From assembly GCA_947501845.1 (NCBI GenBank), contig CANMXP010000001.1, forward strand, positions 186,001-250,000: a DNA stretch of 64,000 nucleotides. The letters are read 5' to 3'. The notes beneath the pieces were generated by a model. The model had not been told where the DNA came from. It worked only from the letters and a program-made list of their open reading frames with translations, and did not search any database. A program made the translations under genes and the position numbers. How positions within the stretch are numbered: position 1 is the stretch's first letter; every line of letters starts with the position of its first letter. Source of the DNA: an uncultured Flavobacteriaceae bacterium (GTDB lineage Bacteria; Bacteroidota; Bacteroidia; Flavobacteriales; Flavobacteriaceae). This document shows positions 54,228-63,423 of this stretch, in pieces.

Positions 54228-56651
54228 ATGACCAAAAATTTATTTTATCATTTTATTCTGCTGTTTTCTCTCGCATCCTTTTCTCAAGAATATAGGTTAA
54301 ACGGTTATGTTAAAGATAATAAGAATACCCCAATAGCATATGCCAATGTACTTATCACAAGCATAGGAGGTTCTGAAACTGCTAATGGCACTTCTACAGA
54401 TGAAATGGGTTATTTCATAATAGAAAATTTAAAAACAGGGGATTATATATTAAAGATTAGCTTCCTTGGGTTTGAAGCTTATTCTACTAGAGTTGAACTT
54501 GACAGAAACCTCAAATTTGATGCCATTACACTTAACGAAAATTTAGAAACACTTGATGGCGTAACTGTGGTTGCTAAAAGACCAACAGTTAAACGTATGG
54601 TAGATCGTTTGGTTTTTAATGTTGAAAACTCGACACTATCAAATGATAATGTTTTAGATGTCTTAAAACATACGCCAGGCGTTTTGGTACATGATGGCGC
54701 TATAACTGTAAAACAAGCTACACCTACAGTTTATATTAACGATAGAAGGGTGCATTTATCCTCTAACGAAGTACAACAACTATTAGAAGGTACATCTGCC
54801 AGTAACGTAAAATCTATTGAGGTTATTACAAATCCGCCTGCAAAATATGAAGCAGAAGGAGGTGCGGTGCTTAACATTATAACCAGTAAAAATATTATTG
54901 CAGGCTATCATGGAAGTATTTTTGGAACATACAAACAAGGCCATAGGTTTCCAAAATATTCCCTAGGTAGTAGCCATTTCTTTAAAACAAAAAAACTCAA
55001 TACTTATCTGAATTATAGTGCAAGCCCAAGAAAAGATTTTAGGAATAATAATGAATCTATAAATTTTATAGATGATAATGGGCAAAATACTTCAAGCTGG
55101 GAAACAGATTATAAAAAAGTCCGAAATAATGCAAATCATAATATAAATGCCAACATCGATTATGAATTAGATAAGAATAATAACATTGGGTTTTCCACAA
55201 ACATGTTGGTTTCTCCTAGAAATAACACAAAAACCGATGTCAATTCTATTACCAAAGTTTTTGGAAATACTATGGTTCTAGATTCCTTATTTATTACAGA
55301 AAACAAACTAAGAGACGAAACCTTTAATTTTGCTTTTACATTAGATTATACACATAAATTCAAGAAAGCAGGAGAGAAGCTGTCTATAAGTGCACACCAT
55401 ACTAATTATGACTTTTCTAGCTTTCAGAATGTAGATACAGACTATCTTTTTCCAGATAATACCCTTATACGCAGCAATAGATTTCAAACATTTTCAAGTC
55501 AGTTAATTAAATTACACACAGGCCAGTTAGATTATGAGTTACCGATAAATAGCTCGTCACAATTTGAGGCAGGAGGGAAGCTTTCTAATATTAACTCTGA
55601 GAGTATTTTAAACCAGTTTAATTTTGTAAATGATATCAAAGAAATGGACTTACAAAATTCGGATACTTTTTTATACGACGAAACTAATTATGCAGCATAT
55701 TTAAGTTATTCGAAAGATTGGGGGCAATGGAGTTTAAAATCTGGTTTAAGAGGCGAGTATACAGATATAAAAGGGAATTCATTATCAACAAATCAAAATA
55801 CGAATAATAGCTATCTAAAATTGTTTCCATCATTTTATTTATTACATAAACTAAATGACAATAATGAATTGTATTTTAACTACAACAGACGTATTCATCG
55901 TCCTAGATATAGTCAATTAAACCCTTTTAGATATTTTTTAAATGACAATGCATATGCCTCAGGAGATCCAAATTTGCAGCCTCAGATAGACGATGTTTAT
56001 ACATTAGGATATACACTAAAAAACACTTATACTTTTGAACTTTATTATCGTAATGAAAATGATCCAACCTTAGAAATAGTATTTCAAGATAATAATGATA
56101 ACATCTTAAAATATATAAATACCAATATTGATAAGAGTATTTCTTATGGGGTAGATTTTACAACATATACTAAAGTAGCAAATGACTGGAATTTATACGT
56201 ACTATCGTCTTTATTCTATTATGAAAATCAATTTTTTGCCTTGGAAAGCGGCAATACTATAGAAACTAACGACAAATGGTCTCTGTATGGACAAATAATC
56301 AATTATTTTTCTTTTTTAAAAGATAAAAGCCTAATTGCTGATATTTCTTTTTTATATATTTCTCAAACAACAAATGGCCCTTCTATAATAAGTGATAGGT
56401 CTGGATTTGGTATTAATTTAAGAAAAACCCTTTGGGAAAATAAAGGAAGGATTAGCATTGGAATTACAGATATTTTTAACACACTGAATTTTACACAAAC
56501 GACCCAATATTTAAACCAAGATGTCTTTTTAAATTCCAGAATAGAAAATAGATTATTTACATTTAGTTTTAATTATAAATTTGGGAATTTTAGGCTAAAT
56601 ACAAATGAAAAAGTAATTGATCTAAAAGAGAGAAAGAGGTTAATAAAATAG
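54228..56651 (+). CDS. TonB-dependent receptor-like outer-membrane beta-barrel protein
   Basis: An 807-residue protein with a Sec signal peptide (about residues 1-20, ending in SFSQ). A carboxypeptidase-regulatory-like beta-sandwich follows (about 22-105: LNGYVKDNKNTPIAYANVLI ... FLGFEAYSTRVEL). Next is a plug-like region with VTVVAKRPTVKRMVDRLVFNVE near 112-133 and VITNPPAKYEAEGGAVLNII near 199-218, then a barrel ending in aromatic strands (FTFSFNYKFGNFRL). It belongs to the outer-membrane beta-barrel group without a SusD partner. The ligand is unknown. It ends one base from the convergent gene's stop. Confidence 0.88.
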   Translation: MTKNLFYHFILLFSLASFSQEYRLNGYVKDNKNTPIAYANVLITSIGGSETANGTSTDEMGYFIIENLKTGDYILKISFLGFEAYSTRVELDRNLKFDAITLNENLETLDGVTVVAKRPTVKRMVDRLVFNVENSTLSNDNVLDVLKHTPGVLVHDGAITVKQATPTVYINDRRVHLSSNEVQQLLEGTSASNVKSIEVITNPPAKYEAEGGAVLNIITSKNIIAGYHGSIFGTYKQGHRFPKYSLGSSHFFKTKKLNTYLNYSASPRKDFRNNNESINFIDDNGQNTSSWETDYKKVRNNANHNINANIDYELDKNNNIGFSTNMLVSPRNNTKTDVNSITKVFGNTMVLDSLFITENKLRDETFNFAFTLDYTHKFKKAGEKLSISAHHTNYDFSSFQNVDTDYLFPDNTLIRSNRFQTFSSQLIKLHTGQLDYELPINSSSQFEAGGKLSNINSESILNQFNFVNDIKEMDLQNSDTFLYDETNYAAYLSYSKDWGQWSLKSGLRGEYTDIKGNSLSTNQNTNNSYLKLFPSFYLLHKLNDNNELYFNYNRRIHRPRYSQLNPFRYFLNDNAYASGDPNLQPQIDDVYTLGYTLKNTYTFELYYRNENDPTLEIVFQDNNDNILKYINTNIDKSISYGVDFTTYTKVANDWNLYVLSSLFYYENQFFALESGNTIETNDKWSLYGQIINYFSFLKDKSLIADISFLYISQTTNGPSIISDRSGFGINLRKTLWENKGRISIGITDIFNTLNFTQTTQYLNQDVFLNSRIENRLFTFSFNYKFGNFRLNTNEKVIDLKERKRLIK

Positions 56652-56652
56652 A

Positions 56653-57198
56653 TTAAAAATACTCTTTTATTTTCTCCCAAAAGTTTTTTGGGGATATTTT
56701 AAATTCATCTTCTAATTCTTGCATACTTTTAGTTGCTTCATTAATCTTATTAAATATTCTGGCCCTAATTAAATATATTGTAGGAATTACTATAGCCATA
56801 ACAGGTATTAAATATAGAATCTGGTTATTATCAACATAATTTAAATCGTCATTGAGTATAATTATAATTTGGTATATATACATTGCTATTGGAACTAATA
56901 ATGTATGGTACCACCAATGCCTACAGGTAAAAAACCAAATAAAAATTAAAATCAAAGGAATGGTTTTATTGGATAAAGTCCAAGCTAAAACTCTAGCACT
57001 TCCATAATATTGACTATCATAATTAAATAAAAAAGTGTTCCAGACTTTAACATCTGGAACACTTTCGTATAAATCAAACAAGTAGGGAGTAATAGCTATT
57101 AGTGTAGCTATTACACTACCCAAAACAAGGTTTTTCTTATTTATCTTGGCCTGGTATTTTGATTTTGCTTCTGTCGATTTTTGCTGTTTGTTGTTCAT
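56653..57198 (-). CDS. Predicted inner-membrane protein of unknown function
   Basis: The frame extends up to a TTG at 57261, but I chose the ATG at 57198 (181 residues, MNNKQQKSTEAKSKYQ); an ATG at 57213 is also possible. The longer start would overlap a separate small gene more deeply. The protein has a basic N-terminus, four hydrophobic helices (about 23-38, 79-90, 98-114 and 127-145) and a charged C-terminus (EATKSMQELEDEFK ... WEKIKEYF). The family is not recognised. Its 5' end overlaps the 48-residue secreted peptide gene by 62 bases in another frame, suggesting coupled translation. Confidence 0.65.
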   Translation of the reverse strand: MNNKQQKSTEAKSKYQAKINKKNLVLGSVIATLIAITPYLFDLYESVPDVKVWNTFLFNYDSQYYGSARVLAWTLSNKTIPLILIFIWFFTCRHWWYHTLLVPIAMYIYQIIIILNDDLNYVDNNQILYLIPVMAIVIPTIYLIRARIFNKINEATKSMQELEDEFKISPKNFWEKIKEYF

Positions 57199-57283
57199 TT
57201 TGGTTATAAGCATCAGCAGCTTGAGCCATAAACAACATTCCTCCGAGAATTGCGATTGCAATTAAGTACTTTTTAGTTTTCAT
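57137..57283 (-). CDS. Short secreted peptide gene (48 residues)
   Basis: Read from the ATG at 57283, the product begins MKTKKYLIAIAILGG, continues MLFMAQAADAYNQ and ends KIKIPGQDK before a TAA at 57139-57137. This is a textbook signal peptide (KTKK, hydrophobic core, AQA-A cleavage region) followed by a mature part of only about 25 polar residues. A full TAnnTTTG motif lies 29 bases upstream. The frame overlaps the start of the membrane protein gene at 56653-57198. The function is unknown; it could be a small periplasmic partner of that membrane protein. Confidence 0.65.
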   Translation of the reverse strand: MKTKKYLIAIAILGGMLFMAQAADAYNQNEQQTAKIDRSKIKIPGQDK

Positions 57284-57311
57284 TTTAATAGGGATTAATT
57301 AATTAATATCC

Positions 57312-57319
57312 CAAATGTA
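57312..57319 (-). promoter_or_regulatory. -7 promoter motif for the secreted peptide / membrane protein unit
   Basis: On the minus strand the sequence reads TACATTTG, a full TAnnTTTG match, 29 bases before the ATG at 57283. Confidence 0.45.
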
Positions 57320-57366
57320 ACTAAAGGCGATTTTGAAGTATTTGGTGAAATGTTAAAAAAATGTTA

Positions 57367-57433
57367 AAAAAACACTTTTTTTAATTTTTCATTGTGGTTT
57401 TCCCGTAAAACTTCAAAGTTTGGAGTGTTTTTT
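57367..57433 (-). terminator. Possible terminator structure after tsaE
   Basis: AAAAAACACT (57367-57376) and AGTGTTTTTT (57424-57433) are perfect 10-base inverted arms enclosing a further small hairpin (AAACTT/AAGTTT). It lies 35 bases downstream of the tsaE stop and ends in a T tract in the leftward direction. The long loop makes the assignment uncertain. Confidence 0.35.
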
Positions 57434-57467
57434 ATGTTATTTATTCGTATTTAAGCTAATTGTTTTG

Positions 57468-57893
57468 TTAGTAAATTCGTTCACTATTTAGTTTTAAAAT
57501 TCTATTGCTAGCTTCTAATTCTAAATTTATTTTATCGAAATGATCAGATAACATCGGTTCAATTTTTTCTGGCCATTCAATTAATTTCCAATATTCAGAG
57601 TCAAAATAATCTTCTATTCCAAAATTATAAGCCTCTTCTAAATCGTTTATTCTATATAAATCAAAATGATAAATTTTATCATTTTGTAATTGATATTCAT
57701 TTACTATAGAGAATGTCGGACTACTCACTTCGTCATCACTGCCTAAAACTTTTGCTATGGCTTTTATTAACGTCGTTTTACCAACACCCATGTCACCATA
57801 AAATAACAATGTTTTCGTTTTCACATTTTGAATGAGCCGCTTTGCAACATCTTCAAGATCATTCAGTTCGTAACAAATTTCCAATTCCACCAT
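57468..57893 (-). CDS. tsaE: tRNA threonylcarbamoyladenosine biosynthesis ATPase TsaE
   Basis: I start at the ATG 57893 (141 residues, MVELEICYELNDLEDV); a longer frame to 57935 adds a hydrophobic stretch that does not fit the family. It has Walker A GDMGVGKTTL near 34-43, the SPTFSIVNEY motif near 60-69, HFDLYRI near 77-83 and IEWPEKIE near 105-112, all typical of TsaE (YjeE). It is an essential partner of TsaB/TsaD in making t6A on tRNAs. It follows porX on the same strand. Confidence 0.93.
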   Translation of the reverse strand: MVELEICYELNDLEDVAKRLIQNVKTKTLLFYGDMGVGKTTLIKAIAKVLGSDDEVSSPTFSIVNEYQLQNDKIYHFDLYRINDLEEAYNFGIEDYFDSEYWKLIEWPEKIEPMLSDHFDKINLELEASNRILKLNSERIY

Positions 57894-57919
57894 GTTTTTA
57901 CACACAATTATAAGCATAA

Positions 57920-57970
57920 AAAAGCAAAAAAGCAATAAAAAAACGCATTTTGTCGATGTTTTTTGCTTTT
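57920..57970 (-). terminator. Weak inverted repeat after porX
   Basis: AAAAGCAAAAAA (57920-57931) and TTTTTTGCTTTT (57959-57970) form a 12-base AT-rich stem just downstream of the porX stop. It reads out into T-rich sequence leftward. It may be a weak terminator between porX and tsaE. Confidence 0.3.
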
Positions 57971-57976
57971 AATAGA

Positions 57977-59530
57977 TTATTTAGGATTAAACACCACAAA
58001 GGGAATAATCATTTCTTCAAGCGAAACACCTCCATGCTGATAGGTATTTCTAAAATAACTCACATAATGATTGTAGTTATTGGGATACGCAAAAAACAAA
58101 TCACTTTTTGCAAAGATATAAGAACTGCTCATATTTATTGATGGTAAATGGGCTTCTTTTGGGTTTTTAAAGACCAATACATCTTTGTCTTCATAAGTTA
58201 AACTCCTACCTGTTTTATAACGAAGGTTTAAGCTCGTGTCTCTATCTCCAATCACTTTTGATGGATTCTTAACATTAATAGTCCCATGGTCGGTAGTTAA
58301 AATGAGCTTAAACCCTAATTGCTGCGCCTGTTGTATCATTTCTAGAAGTGGCGAATTCTTGAACCAACTTAGGGTTAACGATCGATAGGCCTTATCGTTT
58401 GAAGCCAATTCTTTAACAACTTCCATTTCTGTTTTGGCATGCGATAACATATCAACGAAATTGTATACAACAACGGTTAGGTTGTTGTTTTTAAGCGATT
58501 TAAAATTATCGGCTAGTTTTTTGCCATTTTTGAGGTTTGTAATTTTATGATAATCATAATTTAAATGCGTTAACCCTAATCGCTTCATTTGAGCATCCAA
58601 AAATTCTGCTTCATGCATATTTTTACCACCTTCATCCGTATCATTTTTCCAATACTCTGGAAATAACTTTTGCATTTCACTAGGCATTAAACCTGAAAAA
58701 ATAGCATTACGGGCATATTGAGTCGCTGTAGGTAAAATACTAAAAAAGGCCTCTTCTTTAGTTTTCTTATAGTAATTATTAATTACTGGCTCAAAAACTT
58801 TCCATTGGTCATAACGCAAATTATCAATAACAATTAAAACCGTTGGTTGTTCTTTACTAATCTCAGGGGCTATTTTTTCTTTAAAAAGCATATGAGACAT
58901 GATTGGCGACTCCATATTCGGTTTAAACCAGTCAGCATAATTCTTTTCTATAAATTTTCCGAATTGGGTATTTGCTTCATTTTTTTGAGATTCTAGAATT
59001 TCAAACATGCCTGCATCTTCAATATCTTCTAGCTGAATTTCCCAATAGATAAGCTTCTGATATAAGTTCACCCATTCTTCGTATGAATTAACCATAGATA
59101 AATCCATCGCAATTTTTCTAAACTCTTGCTGATAATTTGAAGTCATTTTTTCGGACACTAATCGAGAATGGTCCAAGTTTTTCTTTAAACTCAGTAAAAT
59201 CTGATTAGGATTCACGGGCTTGATAAGATAATCGGCTATTTTGTTGCCTATAGCTTCTTCCATAATATATTCTTCTTCACTCTTAGTGATCATAACGACA
59301 GGAAGGTTATCTTGTTTTTCTTTTATTTCATTTAGGGTTTCAAGACCAGTAAGTCCTGGCATGTTTTCATCTAAAAATACAATATCAAAACTTTTTTCAT
59401 CAATAACATCTATAGCTTCAGTACCACTCATACAGGTGGTCACTTTATAATTGCGTTGTTCTAAAAATAGAATGTGCGGTTTTAGTAAATCAATTTCATC
59501 ATCTACCCAAAGTATTTGTATTGTATTCAT
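57977..59530 (-). CDS. porX: PorX-type response regulator with PglZ domain
   Basis: A 517-residue protein. The N-terminal receiver domain (1-120) has the acidic pair in WVDDE and the phospho-acceptor Asp54 in FLDENMPG, with the conserved Lys in YLIKPVNP near 101-108. A helical linker follows. The rest is a PglZ (alkaline-phosphatase-like) domain with VLIVIDNLRYDQWK near 210-223, NAIFSGLMPSEM near 267-278 and LTTDHGTINVKNP near 409-421, which contain metal-ligand candidates. PorX with PorY controls type IX secretion genes in Porphyromonas and Flavobacteria. Confidence 0.93.
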   Translation of the reverse strand: MNTIQILWVDDEIDLLKPHILFLEQRNYKVTTCMSGTEAIDVIDEKSFDIVFLDENMPGLTGLETLNEIKEKQDNLPVVMITKSEEEYIMEEAIGNKIADYLIKPVNPNQILLSLKKNLDHSRLVSEKMTSNYQQEFRKIAMDLSMVNSYEEWVNLYQKLIYWEIQLEDIEDAGMFEILESQKNEANTQFGKFIEKNYADWFKPNMESPIMSHMLFKEKIAPEISKEQPTVLIVIDNLRYDQWKVFEPVINNYYKKTKEEAFFSILPTATQYARNAIFSGLMPSEMQKLFPEYWKNDTDEGGKNMHEAEFLDAQMKRLGLTHLNYDYHKITNLKNGKKLADNFKSLKNNNLTVVVYNFVDMLSHAKTEMEVVKELASNDKAYRSLTLSWFKNSPLLEMIQQAQQLGFKLILTTDHGTINVKNPSKVIGDRDTSLNLRYKTGRSLTYEDKDVLVFKNPKEAHLPSINMSSSYIFAKSDLFFAYPNNYNHYVSYFRNTYQHGGVSLEEMIIPFVVFNPK

Positions 59531-59603
59531 TCAAATGTTTTTAGTAATCATTTTTATTGTTAATAGTTTTCAATAATGTCTTTTATATAGAGCTTCATAT
59601 AAT

Positions 59604-59611
59604 TATATTTG
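59604..59611 (+). promoter_or_regulatory. -7 promoter motif for the HD-domain gene
   Basis: TATATTTG matches TAnnTTTG, 29 bases before the TTG start at 59641. Confidence 0.5.
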
Positions 59612-59640
59612 TGTCTACTAAACATTAACTTTTTTCAAGT

Positions 59641-60861
59641 TTGAATAAACTTAAAATATTAAACGACCCAATTTACGGATTTATTACTATTCCAAATTCG
59701 CTTATTTTCGATTTAATTCAGCATAAATACTTTCAGCGTTTGCGCAGAATTACCCAAATGGGCATGTCTTATCTGGTTTATCCTGGAGCACATCACACAA
59801 GATTTCATCATGCCATAGGTTGTGTGCATTTAATGCAACAAGCTGTTAACGTGCTTCGTTTCAAAGAGGTTACAATTTCTGATGATGAAGAAAAAGGGCT
59901 TTACGCTGCTATTTTATTGCATGATATCGGTCATGGTCCATTCTCTCATGCCATGGAACATAGTATTGTTAATGATGTCTCTCATGAAGACATTTCGTTG
60001 CTTTTTATGGAGCGATTAAATGAAGAATTTAACGGAAATTTAACGCTTGCCATCCAAATTTTCAAAGGAGAATACCCTAGAAAGTTTTTGTGTCAACTTA
60101 TTTCTGGGCAATTGGATATGGATAGAGCCGATTATTTAAAGCGAGATAGTTTTTATACAGGTGTGGCAGAAGGCAATATTAATAGCGAACGATTAATTAC
60201 CATGCTTAATGTAGTAGACGATGAATTGGTAGTTGAAGAAAAAGGCATCTATAGTGTTGAAAAATTTATTGTTGCAAGACGCCTTATGTATTGGCAAGTT
60301 TATTTACATAAAACAGGATTGGCCGCAGAACAATTATTGATTCGTGTTTTAAAGCGTGCTAAGGAATTGCATAATAACGGTATTAAATTGGTAGCCAGTG
60401 AAGCTTTATTGTTTTTTTTAGAGAACAAAATAGCCATTGACAATTTCGATAACGATACGCTTGATATTTTTTCTCAATTAGATGATTTTGATATTATTTC
60501 AGCTATGAAACATTGGCAATATCATGATGATTTTGTGCTTAGCAATTTAAGCAAAATGATAATCAACAGAGATTTGTTAAAGATTAAATTAAAGAATAAA
60601 GTGATTAAAAAGAAAAACCTTGAAAAGCATATCCAAAATTTAACTAGCACACATAATATTAGTGAAGAAGAGGCTCAATATTTTGTGTTTACTGGAGAGA
60701 TATCCAATCAAGCGTATCAATTAAAACATCAAGGCATCAATATTTTACACAAGTCTGGTAAAATTGAAGATATCGTTAAAGCTTCAGATCAACTCAACCT
60801 TAAAGCATTATCGAAACCAGTAACTAAATATTATATATGTTATCCTAAAGAAACATTATAG
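59641..60861 (+). CDS. HD-domain phosphohydrolase (dGTPase/SAMHD1-like)
   Basis: A 406-residue protein starting at TTG (59641); the first residues NKLKILNDPIYGFI match the usual family start, and no upstream ATG is available. The HD metal site is complete: HHTRFHHAIGC near 52-62, LLHDIGHGPFSHAMEHS near 95-111 and LDMDRADYLKRDSF near 158-171. Such proteins hydrolyse deoxynucleoside triphosphates or act as regulatory phosphohydrolases. It is divergent from porX and close to the lipid A genes. Confidence 0.87.
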   Translation: MNKLKILNDPIYGFITIPNSLIFDLIQHKYFQRLRRITQMGMSYLVYPGAHHTRFHHAIGCVHLMQQAVNVLRFKEVTISDDEEKGLYAAILLHDIGHGPFSHAMEHSIVNDVSHEDISLLFMERLNEEFNGNLTLAIQIFKGEYPRKFLCQLISGQLDMDRADYLKRDSFYTGVAEGNINSERLITMLNVVDDELVVEEKGIYSVEKFIVARRLMYWQVYLHKTGLAAEQLLIRVLKRAKELHNNGIKLVASEALLFFLENKIAIDNFDNDTLDIFSQLDDFDIISAMKHWQYHDDFVLSNLSKMIINRDLLKIKLKNKVIKKKNLEKHIQNLTSTHNISEEEAQYFVFTGEISNQAYQLKHQGINILHKSGKIEDIVKASDQLNLKALSKPVTKYYICYPKETL

Positions 60862-60960
60862 CAGTCTTTTTTTGTATACAAGAATATGACTATTAAAATG
60901 TTATAAGTCCCTAAGGAAACAATAAGCTTCTGCCCATGAAGAACTTTAGCACATTTTTCC

Positions 60961-60968
60961 TATTTTTG
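60961..60968 (+). promoter_or_regulatory. -7 promoter motif for the lpxD operon
   Basis: TATTTTTG followed by C is a complete TAnnTTTGC match, 34 bases before the lpxD start at 61003. Confidence 0.55.
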
Positions 60969-61002
60969 CGTCAATCAAACAAAAAACTACAAACTTTTCA
61001 GT

Positions 61003-62028
61003 GTGAAATTTACAGCACAACAAATAGCAGGAATATTAGAAGGTGATATTGTTGGTAATCCAAACGTAGAAGTTTCAAAACTATCTAAAATAGAAGAAGG
61101 TACCCGAGGTTCTTTAACATTTTTATCTAATCCTAAATATACGCAATACATTTATTCTACAAAAGCTTCGGTGGCTATAGTCAACAAAAGCTTTGTTCCC
61201 GAAAATGACCTTGATACAACGTTAATCAAAGTTGAAGATGCCTACGCAGCTTTTACAAAGCTACTTGAGTATTATAACATGGTTAAGCTTAATAAAACAG
61301 GTATTGAGCAGCCTTCATTTATATCAGACTCTGCTAAATATGGTGACAATCTTTATTTAGGAGCATTTTCATATTTAGGAGACAATGTTAGTATAGGTAA
61401 TAATGTTAAAATATTTCCAAATGTCCATATAGGCGATAATGTTGTTATTGGAGAAAACTCTATTGTTTTTTCTGGTGCCAAAATTTATTCAGACACCATT
61501 ATAGGAAATTCCTGTGTTATAAACTCAGGTGTAATTATTGGAGCAGACGGATTTGGTTTTGCACCAAATCAAGATGGTAGTTATAAAAAGATTCCTCAAA
61601 TAGGAAATGTTATTTTAGAAGACCATGTTGATGTAGGAGCTGGCACTACTATAGATAGGGCTACAATGGGATCTACAATTATAAGAAAAGGTGTTAAATT
61701 GGATAATCAAATTCAAATAGCACATAATGTGGAAATTGGTAAAAATACCGTTATTGCTGCTCAAACGGGCATAGCAGGTTCTACTAAAGTTGGCGAAAAT
61801 TGTATGATTGGCGGACAGGTAGGTATCGCAGGGCATATCACCATAGGCAATAATGTTAAAATACAAGCCCAATCTGGAATTGCTAGAAATGTGAAAGATG
61901 ACGAGGTACTTCAGGGGTCTCCTGCACTGCCAATTAAAGATTACAATAAATCTTATGTGCATTTTAAAAACTTACCAAAAATTGTGAAACATATTAATGA
62001 ATTAGAAAAAATAAATGGGAATAGTTAA
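61003..62028 (+). CDS. lpxD: UDP-3-O-acylglucosamine N-acyltransferase
   Basis: A 341-residue enzyme starting at GTG (61003), giving [18 protein letters not shown], the normal LpxD N-terminus. The N-terminal uridine-binding domain (about 1-100) is followed by left-handed beta-helix hexapeptides ([17 protein letters not shown] and many others). AHNVEIGKN near 240 holds the catalytic His. It adds the second acyl chain in lipid A synthesis. It overlaps the lpxC/fabZ start by 14 bases. Confidence 0.95.
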   Translation: MKFTAQQIAGILEGDIVGNPNVEVSKLSKIEEGTRGSLTFLSNPKYTQYIYSTKASVAIVNKSFVPENDLDTTLIKVEDAYAAFTKLLEYYNMVKLNKTGIEQPSFISDSAKYGDNLYLGAFSYLGDNVSIGNNVKIFPNVHIGDNVVIGENSIVFSGAKIYSDTIIGNSCVINSGVIIGADGFGFAPNQDGSYKKIPQIGNVILEDHVDVGAGTTIDRATMGSTIIRKGVKLDNQIQIAHNVEIGKNTVIAAQTGIAGSTKVGENCMIGGQVGIAGHITIGNNVKIQAQSGIARNVKDDEVLQGSPALPIKDYNKSYVHFKNLPKIVKHINELEKINGNS

Positions 62029-63421
62029 TACTGAAATAAAACAAAAGACCATTAAAGATGAGATTTCTTTAACAGGTGTTGGTTTACATACAGGAAAAGA
62101 TGTCACACTTACTTTCAAGCCAGCTAACGCGAATGCTGGATTAGCTTTTAAACGAATTGATTTAGAAGGCGCACCTGTAATTGAAGCAGATGCTAATTAT
62201 GTGACTAATACGCAACGGGGAACCTGTTTAGAAAAAAATGGTGTAGCTATTCAAACCTCAGAGCATGTACTTGCCGCATTAGTAGGTTTAGATATTGACA
62301 ATGCTATTATAGAATTAAATGCCTCAGAGCCACCAATTATGGATGGTTCATCAAAGTTTTTTGTTGATGCTATTGAAAAAGCAGGCATTGTAGAGCTTGA
62401 TGCATTTAGAGAAGAGTTTGTTATTACAGATATTGTTTCATACACAGACGAAGAATCTGGGAGTGAAATTTTAGTAATGCCTGCAAAAGAGTATCAAATA
62501 ACTGCCATGGTAGATTTTGGTACTAAAGTTTTAGGCACACAAAACGCTACTCTAAATAAAATTTCAAATTTCAAGAATGACATTTCAAATTCACGTACAT
62601 TCAGTTTTTTACATGAAATAGAGATGCTTTTAGAGCATGGTCTAATTAAAGGAGGCGATTTAAACAATGCCATCGTATATGTTGATAAGGCATTGTCTCC
62701 TGAAACCATGGAAAAATTAAGGGCTGCTTTTAAAAAGGATTCTATAGCTGTAAAACCAAACGGTATTTTAGACAATTTAACTTTACACCATCCTAATGAA
62801 GCAGCAAGACATAAGTTACTTGATGTTTTAGGGGATTTAGCACTTATTGGAACAAGGATTCGCGGAAAAGTCATAGCCAATAAGCCTGGGCATTTTGTAA
62901 ATACCCAATTTGCTAAAAAACTATCTAAAATTATTAAAAATGAACGTCGAAATAATGTGCCTAATATTGATTTGAACCAAACTCCTTTAATGGATATCAT
63001 TCAAATCATGGCCATGCTTCCGCATAGACAACCATTTTTGTTAATTGATAAAGTTTTTGAGCTAACAGATAACTATGTTACTGCTACAAAAAATGTAACT
63101 ATGAACGAACAGTTCTTCGCTGGCCACTTTCCAGGTGCCCCAGTAATGCCAGGTGTTTTAATTGTAGAAGCTATGGCGCAAACTGGAGGTATTTTAGTGC
63201 TTAATACGGTTCCAGACCCAGAAAACTACTTGACCTTTTTTATGAAAATGGATAAAGTTAAGTTTAAGCAAAAAGTGATGCCAGGTGATACTTTAATATT
63301 CAAATGTTCGTTAATTACACCTATTCGTCGTGGTATATGTCACATGCAAGGTTATGCCTATGCCAATGGCAAACTTTGTGCAGAAGCAGAACTAATGGCT
63401 CAAATCTCAAAAGTAAAATAA
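62015..63421 (+). CDS. lpxC/fabZ: Bifunctional UDP-3-O-acyl-GlcNAc deacetylase / 3-hydroxyacyl-ACP dehydratase
   Basis: A 468-residue fusion known from Bacteroidota. Residues 1 to about 310 are LpxC, with zinc-ligand motifs SEHVLAAL near 88-95 and [20 protein letters not shown] near 257-276. From about 325 the FabZ domain follows, with [13 protein letters not shown] near 335-347 and [20 protein letters not shown] near 368-387 carrying the catalytic His and Glu. The fusion couples lipid A deacetylation with fatty acid elongation. It is followed after 2 bases by lpxA. Confidence 0.95.
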   Translation: MGIVNTEIKQKTIKDEISLTGVGLHTGKDVTLTFKPANANAGLAFKRIDLEGAPVIEADANYVTNTQRGTCLEKNGVAIQTSEHVLAALVGLDIDNAIIELNASEPPIMDGSSKFFVDAIEKAGIVELDAFREEFVITDIVSYTDEESGSEILVMPAKEYQITAMVDFGTKVLGTQNATLNKISNFKNDISNSRTFSFLHEIEMLLEHGLIKGGDLNNAIVYVDKALSPETMEKLRAAFKKDSIAVKPNGILDNLTLHHPNEAARHKLLDVLGDLALIGTRIRGKVIANKPGHFVNTQFAKKLSKIIKNERRNNVPNIDLNQTPLMDIIQIMAMLPHRQPFLLIDKVFELTDNYVTATKNVTMNEQFFAGHFPGAPVMPGVLIVEAMAQTGGILVLNTVPDPENYLTFFMKMDKVKFKQKVMPGDTLIFKCSLITPIRRGICHMQGYAYANGKLCAEAELMAQISKVK

Positions 63422-63423
63422 AT

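Noticed and set aside
54228-56651. Possible SusC-type nutrient receptor with a polysaccharide utilisation locus
   Set aside because: No SusD-like gene or glycoside hydrolases lie beside it. The sequence fits the simpler outer-membrane barrel group.
57977-59530. Response regulator with a phosphatase-like output domain instead of DNA binding
   Set aside because: This is the normal architecture of PorX, already described as a type IX secretion regulator.
62015-63421. LpxC and FabZ fused in one gene
   Set aside because: This fusion is a well-known feature of Bacteroidota, and both domains look intact.
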